Source of the DNA: Liminaster sp017519885
GTDB taxonomy: Bacteria > Bacteroidota > Bacteroidia > Bacteroidales > UBA3663
Length of the DNA: 64,000 nucleotides
Direction: 5' to 3'
Assembly: GCA_017519885.1 (NCBI GenBank)
Contig: JAFWRO010000035.1
Location: 124,001-188,000, forward strand
Below are positions 60,381-64,000 of the stretch, piece by piece. The number at the start of each line of letters is the position of its first letter. Position 1 is the first letter of the stretch. The notes beneath the pieces were generated by a model. That model made no database searches. It saw only the letters and a list, made by a program, of their open reading frames with translations, and had not been told where the DNA came from. The position numbers and the translations under genes are program-made.

Positions 60381-61108
60381 AATCCGGCTGCTAAAATTTG
60401 TGCGACGTGAATGAATTTGATGGGTTCGCCATTCTTCTTGGCAATGCCCTGCAAGTGCATCAGGCACGAAGAGTCGGGGCCGGTGATATACTCGGCACCG
60501 GTAGCCATGTGACGACGAAGCTTGTCCTTGCCCATGCGGGTGGAGACGGCAGGCTCCTCGACCGAGAACATGCCGCCGAAGCCGCAGCATTCATCGGGGC
60601 GCTCGGGCTCCATCACGGTGATGCCTTCGACGAGCTGAAGAAGGTCCTTGATCTTGTTGAACCTGGGCACATTGCGTTCGGAAGGTGATGACAGGCCGAG
60701 TTCGCGAACGCCATGACAACTGTTGTGGAGCGACACCTTGTGCGGGAACTTGGCCTTCAGCGAGGTCGGTTTGATGACATCATGAAGGAATTCGACAAGG
60801 TCCATGGTACGTTTGGCAGCTTCGCACTCGTGCCCAACGATACCATCATGGAAAAACCTGACGTAGGCAGCACAACTGGCCGAAGGAGCCACGACATAGT
60901 CGTAGCCGCGGAACAGCTCGTCGTAGTTCTCGACGAGTTTCTCAGCCTTGTTCTGGAAGCCGGCATTGCCCATGGGCTGACCGCAGCAGGTCTGCTTTTC
61001 GGGATACTCGACATCGAGCCCCAGGCTGCAGAGAAGTTTGTAGGCAGCAACACCCACCTCGGGGTAGAGGGCATCTACATAACAGGGTACGAATAATCCG
61101 ATTTTCAT
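60377..61108 (-). CDS. lutA: Lactate utilization iron-sulfur protein A
   Basis: 243-residue protein with two cysteine-rich CCG domains: TCCGQPMGNAGF near residue 40 and DECCGFGGMFSVE near 172, the ligands for an iron-sulfur cofactor also found in glycolate oxidase and heterodisulfide reductase subunits. Start MKIGLFVPCYVDALYP is the family N-terminus. It leads lutABC. The upstream 309-base gap carries a possible operator made of TTGCAC half sites. Confidence 0.94.
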   Translation of the reverse strand: MKIGLFVPCYVDALYPEVGVAAYKLLCSLGLDVEYPEKQTCCGQPMGNAGFQNKAEKLVENYDELFRGYDYVVAPSASCAAYVRFFHDGIVGHECEAAKRTMDLVEFLHDVIKPTSLKAKFPHKVSLHNSCHGVRELGLSSPSERNVPRFNKIKDLLQLVEGITVMEPERPDECCGFGGMFSVEEPAVSTRMGKDKLRRHMATGAEYITGPDSSCLMHLQGIAKKNGEPIKFIHVAQILAAGL

Positions 61109-61159
61109 GGAATAATTGTTGCGTGTTTTATGCGTTGGTAACTATTAATGGAATTTATA

Positions 61160-61246
61160 GTGCAAATATTAAAATTTTCCTTCACATTTCCAAATTATTT
61201 GTTGCACAATGTCCTTATCGTGCAATCGCGCAAAGGACTATTGCAC
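61160..61246 (-). promoter_or_regulatory. Cluster of TTGCAC half sites upstream of lutA
   Basis: Four hexamers in alternating orientation are found: GTGCAA 61160-61165, TTGCAC 61202-61207, GTGCAA 61220-61225 and TTGCAC 61241-61246, with a longer imperfect inverted repeat spanning 61202-61246. It lies 50-140 bases upstream of lutA. The layout suggests an operator for a lactate regulator, but this is inference only; no regulator gene is present in the window next to it. Confidence 0.4.
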
Positions 61247-61339
61247 TTATTTGACACCTTTGCATATCACTTAATTTCCATAATATCCAATCATCCGATT
61301 AAAAAGAAAAAAGAAAAAAAGATAAAAAGAGGGGCAGGA

Positions 61340-61371
61340 TTTGTTTTTCTCGGAAAATGTGTCTATCTTTG
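61340..61371 (+). promoter_or_regulatory. Promoter of ung
   Basis: TTTG at 61340-61343, a 20-base spacer and TATCTTTG at 61364-61371 lie 47 bases before the ung ATG at 61418. Because of this promoter the longer frame open from 61148 is not used. Confidence 0.75.
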
Positions 61372-61417
61372 CGGCGCACTTTTCGATAAGTGCGGGATAA
61401 TTAGAAAACGTTTTGCT

Positions 61418-62134
61418 ATGCAAGTCAAGATTGAGGAATCGTGGCGCCAGCAACTTCAGCCACAGTTCGACAGCGCGTATTTTGAGATACTTACCAACTT
61501 CGTGCGCCGTGCCTACCAGACCACGACGTGCTATCCGCCCGGACGCTTCATCTTCGAAGCCTTCAACCGCACGCCTTTCGACAAGGTGAAGGTTGTCATC
61601 CTCGGACAGGATCCCTATCACGAACCGGGGCAGGCCCATGGCCTGTGTTTCTCGGTGCAGCCGGGCATTGCCCTCCCTCCTTCGCTGCTCAACATCTACA
61701 AGGAACTGGTCAACGAGTTCGGACAACCTCCCATGGTGATGCCTGGTGCCGATCCAAGGTCAGTGGGACGTGCCACGGCCCTACCCAACAGCGGCGACCT
61801 CAGCGCATGGGCCGACCAGGGCGTCCTGCTGCTCAACACTTCGCTCACCGTGCAGCGAGGCATGGCCAACAGTCATTCGGGCAAGGGCTGGGAGACATTC
61901 ACCGACGCTGCCATCAAGGCGCTTGCCAACAATCGTTCGAACATCGTCTTCCTGCTTTGGGGACGCAATGCCCGCAACAAGAAGGTGTTCATCGACGGGC
62001 GCAAACACTGCGTGCTCGAATGTGCGCATCCTTCGCCCCTCTCGGCCTACAACGGGTTCTTCGGCTGCAACCACTTCGCCTTGTGCAACAACTACCTGCA
62101 GCAGCACGGGATGACTCCGATTCAGTGGCTCTGA
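61418..62134 (+). CDS. ung: Uracil-DNA glycosylase, family 1
   Basis: Removes uracil from DNA as the first step of base excision repair. The 238-residue frame starts MQVKIEESWRQQLQP. The catalytic motif GQDPYHEPGQAHGLCFSV lies near residue 63 and includes the Asp that activates water. The second motif HPSPLSAYNGFFGCNHF near 204 contains the catalytic His. Length and both motifs are typical. Confidence 0.96.
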   Translation: MQVKIEESWRQQLQPQFDSAYFEILTNFVRRAYQTTTCYPPGRFIFEAFNRTPFDKVKVVILGQDPYHEPGQAHGLCFSVQPGIALPPSLLNIYKELVNEFGQPPMVMPGADPRSVGRATALPNSGDLSAWADQGVLLLNTSLTVQRGMANSHSGKGWETFTDAAIKALANNRSNIVFLLWGRNARNKKVFIDGRKHCVLECAHPSPLSAYNGFFGCNHFALCNNYLQQHGMTPIQWL

Positions 62135-62260
62135 TGATTATTTTAAACACGGATTACCACGAATTGACATGAATTTTCAAGAATGATCAAATAGGCTGAA
62201 ATAATCATACATCTCCAATTAATGGTAAATTAATGATAATTCGTGTAAAATAAAAAATCA

Positions 62261-63229
62261 ATGAAAAGAGATATTATCCTGGCGCATCTGTGCATCGGCT
62301 GTGCCGGCATCATCTGGGGACTGATGTCGCCCATCGGGAAGGATGCCATGCTGCACGGCATCGGAGGCATCGACATGGTGAGTTTTCGCGTCATGGGTGC
62401 TTGTCTGTGCTTCTGGCTTGCTTCGCTTATGTTCAAGGTGACGGGACAGAAGCAGGAGAAGGTGCCGACGCGCGACCTGCTCAAGTTCTTCCTAGTGGCC
62501 ATGTTCAGCGTCATCTGCAACCAGTGCTGCTATACCATCGGACTCAGCATCACAGCACCCACCAATGCCAGCATCATGACCACAACGATGCCCATCATCA
62601 CGATGATACTGGCTGCCATCGTCCTGAGGGAGCCCATCTCTTCGAAGAAGGTGCTGGGCATTGCCTTGGGCGTGACGGGAGCGCTGATACTGATTTTGAG
62701 CAGCACGTCGACAGGAGGTTCCAAAGCCGAAGGCAACATCCTCGGCGACCTGCTGGTGGTGGGCGCACAATGCAGCTTCGCCATCTATCTGACTTTCTTC
62801 AAGCACATCGTGCAGCGCTATCATGTCGTGACAGTTATGAAATGGACCTTCACCTATGCCTGTCTTGTCATTCTGCCTTTCTCGTTCCGTCATCTCAGCG
62901 CCATACCTTTTGCCGAAATAAGCACCAGGACCTGGCTCGAGACGGGCTTCGTGGTGTTCTTCGGAACCTTCCTCGCCTACATCCTGATGATCCGTGCCCA
63001 GAAGGTGCTGCGTCCCACCGTGGTGAGCATATACAATTACGTCCAGCCCACGGTGGCTTGTCTCGTAAGTGCCATCACAGGGCTGGGCGTATTCGGATGG
63101 AGTCAGGCTATAGCCATCGTCCTCGTCTTTACGGGCGTGTATCTGGTGAGCATCAGCAAGAGCCGACAGGATTTAAAAAGGGAAAAGAAGATGAGGAAAG
63201 GGAGTAAAAAAGGAGTAAAAGAGGAGTAA
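62261..63229 (+). CDS. EamA/DMT family transporter
   Basis: A polytopic inner-membrane protein of 322 residues with ten hydrophobic segments in two EamA repeats (first: IIWGLMSPIGKDAM, then NQCCYTIGLSITAPTNASI; second: FLAYILMIRAQKVLRPTVVSIYNYVQPTVA). It probably exports metabolites; the substrate is unknown. The last 14 residues, KMRKGSKKGVKEE, are highly basic and are encoded by the left arm of repeat element copy 3, so the end was probably altered by the element. Confidence 0.87.
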   Translation: MKRDIILAHLCIGCAGIIWGLMSPIGKDAMLHGIGGIDMVSFRVMGACLCFWLASLMFKVTGQKQEKVPTRDLLKFFLVAMFSVICNQCCYTIGLSITAPTNASIMTTTMPIITMILAAIVLREPISSKKVLGIALGVTGALILILSSTSTGGSKAEGNILGDLLVVGAQCSFAIYLTFFKHIVQRYHVVTVMKWTFTYACLVILPFSFRHLSAIPFAEISTRTWLETGFVVFFGTFLAYILMIRAQKVLRPTVVSIYNYVQPTVACLVSAITGLGVFGWSQAIAIVLVFTGVYLVSISKSRQDLKREKKMRKGSKKGVKEE

Positions 63230-63345
63230 AAAAGGAGTTAAAGGGACAATACCTTCGCCTGTTAAGAATAGACCCAGTGATACATTTGTCCCTTTTACTC
63301 CCCTTTTATAACCCTTTTACTACTCTTTTACTCCCCTTGGATAAC
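63200..63345. repeat. Inverted-array repeat element, related third locus
   Basis: Left units AGGAGTAAAA (several copies) end in AAAGGGACAA (63240-63249). A 35-base centre follows, then TTGTCCCTTT (63286-63295) and right units TTTTACTCCCC / TTTTATAACCC. The layout (array, GGGAC, centre, GTCCC, inverted array) is the same as in copies 1 and 2, but the repeat units and the centre differ and the 38-base core is absent. It lies between the convergent EamA and MFS genes and encodes the ends of both. Confidence 0.8.
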
Positions 63346-64000
63346 CCTTCCAAAGAATCATCGAAAGAATCATTCCGGGCACGGTGCAGGCCACTGCTGC
63401 CCAGAAGAATTGGGTGTAACCCAACGACTCCTGCAGCCAGCCACTCAGCATCGATGGGATGTTCATGCCCAATGCCATCAGGGCGGTGAGGATGGCGTAA
63501 TGCGAAGTGGAGAACTTGCCTTGCGACGACTGCAGCATGAAGACCATATAGGCTGTGAAGCCCAGACCATAACCAAACTGCTCCACTCCCACCAGCGAAC
63601 CTATCAGCAGACGACTCTGTGGCTGGGCTATCGACATCCAGACATAGAGCAGGTCGGGCACATTGAGCATCAATGCCAGTGGAATGACACATTTCCTCAA
63701 GCCATACTTCGACACAAGCATACCACCCAGAATTCCTCCGATGGTGAGCATGCCCACGCCTACCGTACCATAGATCAGACCATATTCCGCATTATCGAGT
63801 CCAAGGCCTCCGGTTTCGACGGGTGCCTTGAGGAAGAGTATCGTCATCTTCGAAAGTAATGCCTCGCCAAGACGATAGAAGAGCAGAAACAGGAGGATGA
63901 ACCAAAGTCCGGGCTTACGGACGAAGGCTGCAAAGGCTCCCACCCAATCGGTATCGGAACGTTCTGCCTCATTCGCCGTCTTTTCGGCAGTTTCAAGGGT
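63320..64000 (-). CDS. AmpG-like MFS transporter, 5' end missing
   Basis: The frame is open to the right edge, so the N-terminal part is outside the window; about 226 residues are visible. They contain at least five or six hydrophobic helices with MFS features (TVGVGMLTIGGILGGMLVSKYGLRK, GFTAYMVFMLQSS). The pattern resembles AmpG, the importer of anhydro-muropeptides that feeds peptidoglycan recycling. An internal GTG is an unlikely start. The last residues, RGVKE, come from the right arm of the repeat element. Confidence 0.8.
   Translation of the reverse strand, partial: TLETAEKTANEAERSDTDWVGAFAAFVRKPGLWFILLFLLFYRLGEALLSKMTILFLKAPVETGGLGLDNAEYGLIYGTVGVGMLTIGGILGGMLVSKYGLRKCVIPLALMLNVPDLLYVWMSIAQPQSRLLIGSLVGVEQFGYGLGFTAYMVFMLQSSQGKFSTSHYAILTALMALGMNIPSMLSGWLQESLGYTQFFWAAVACTVPGMILSMILWKGYPRGVKE

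Noticed and set aside
60381..60590. Upstream 70-codon extension of lutB
   Set aside because: It overlaps lutA coding sequence, is rich in Arg and His, and the ATGA overlap start at 60380 matches the family.
61148..61417. 90-codon N-terminal extension of uracil-DNA glycosylase
   Set aside because: It spans the promoter at 61340-61371 and is a lysine-rich, low-complexity stretch unrelated to the family, so the ATG at 61418 is used.

Overview
The window looks like a chromosomal segment of a Bacteroidales bacterium, most likely a gut Prevotella-type (Prevotellaceae) species. The reasons are the conserved gene order xerC - hpf - tRNAs - tuf - tRNA-Trp - secE - nusG - rplKAJL - rpoBC, repeated Bacteroidetes promoters (TTTG, about 20 bases, TAnnTTTG), secreted C10, C69 and M6 peptidases, GH43 and PL9 enzymes, and a short 'LxGRxV ... 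GI.I..G+.' carboxy tail on five exported proteins. The assignment comes from reading the sequence only.

Layout. 1-2.4 kb (+): the end of an unidentified gene, an exported aldose 1-epimerase and an AEC-type permease. 2.5-17.2 kb (-): the transcription/translation block from xerC and hpf down to rpoC, with three tRNAs, a clear promoter in front of tRNA-Gly and two hairpins between rplL and rpoB. 17.4-25.3 kb (-): a small surface-glycan cluster (three glycosyltransferases and a WcaF-like acetyltransferase) directly behind uvrA, then rlmD. 25.3-25.5 kb (+): a short promoter-driven transcript with two hairpins and a possible 17-residue peptide. 25.5-32.4 kb: C69 dipeptidase, a frameshifted M23 peptidase, a C10 peptidase and a TatD-like hydrolase with a cut-off end. 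32.6-34.6 kb (-): a tandem GH43 lipoprotein. 34.9-39.3 kb (+): potABCD polyamine uptake. 39.4-42.1 kb: a DUF486 membrane protein, proB, and rpsF-rpsR-rplI on the opposite strand. 42.4-54.1 kb: a membrane-bound TPR/AraC regulator divergent from three large secreted proteins, the last an M6 peptidase fused to an Omp28-like domain. 54.3-61.1 kb (-): tRNA-Arg, a PL9 pectate lyase, lctP and lutABC for lactate use. 61.4-64 kb: ung, an EamA exporter and the end of an AmpG-like MFS protein.

The most unusual structure is a set of intergenic elements at about 32.42-32.57, 58.22-58.38 and 63.20-63.34 kb. Each has a left array of 10-11 base repeats, a centre, and a right array that is the inverse of the left, with the arrays ending at GGGAC/GTCCC. 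The first two share an identical 38-base core; the third has the same plan with a different repeat unit and centre. The elements form the last codons of neighbouring genes. They look like a dispersed, possibly mobile, hairpin family whose role cannot be read from the sequence.

Functionally the segment joins core gene expression with a carbohydrate- and protein-foraging lifestyle: pectin (PL9) and arabinoxylan-type (GH43) breakdown, extracellular proteolysis, sugar mutarotation, lactate oxidation and polyamine import.
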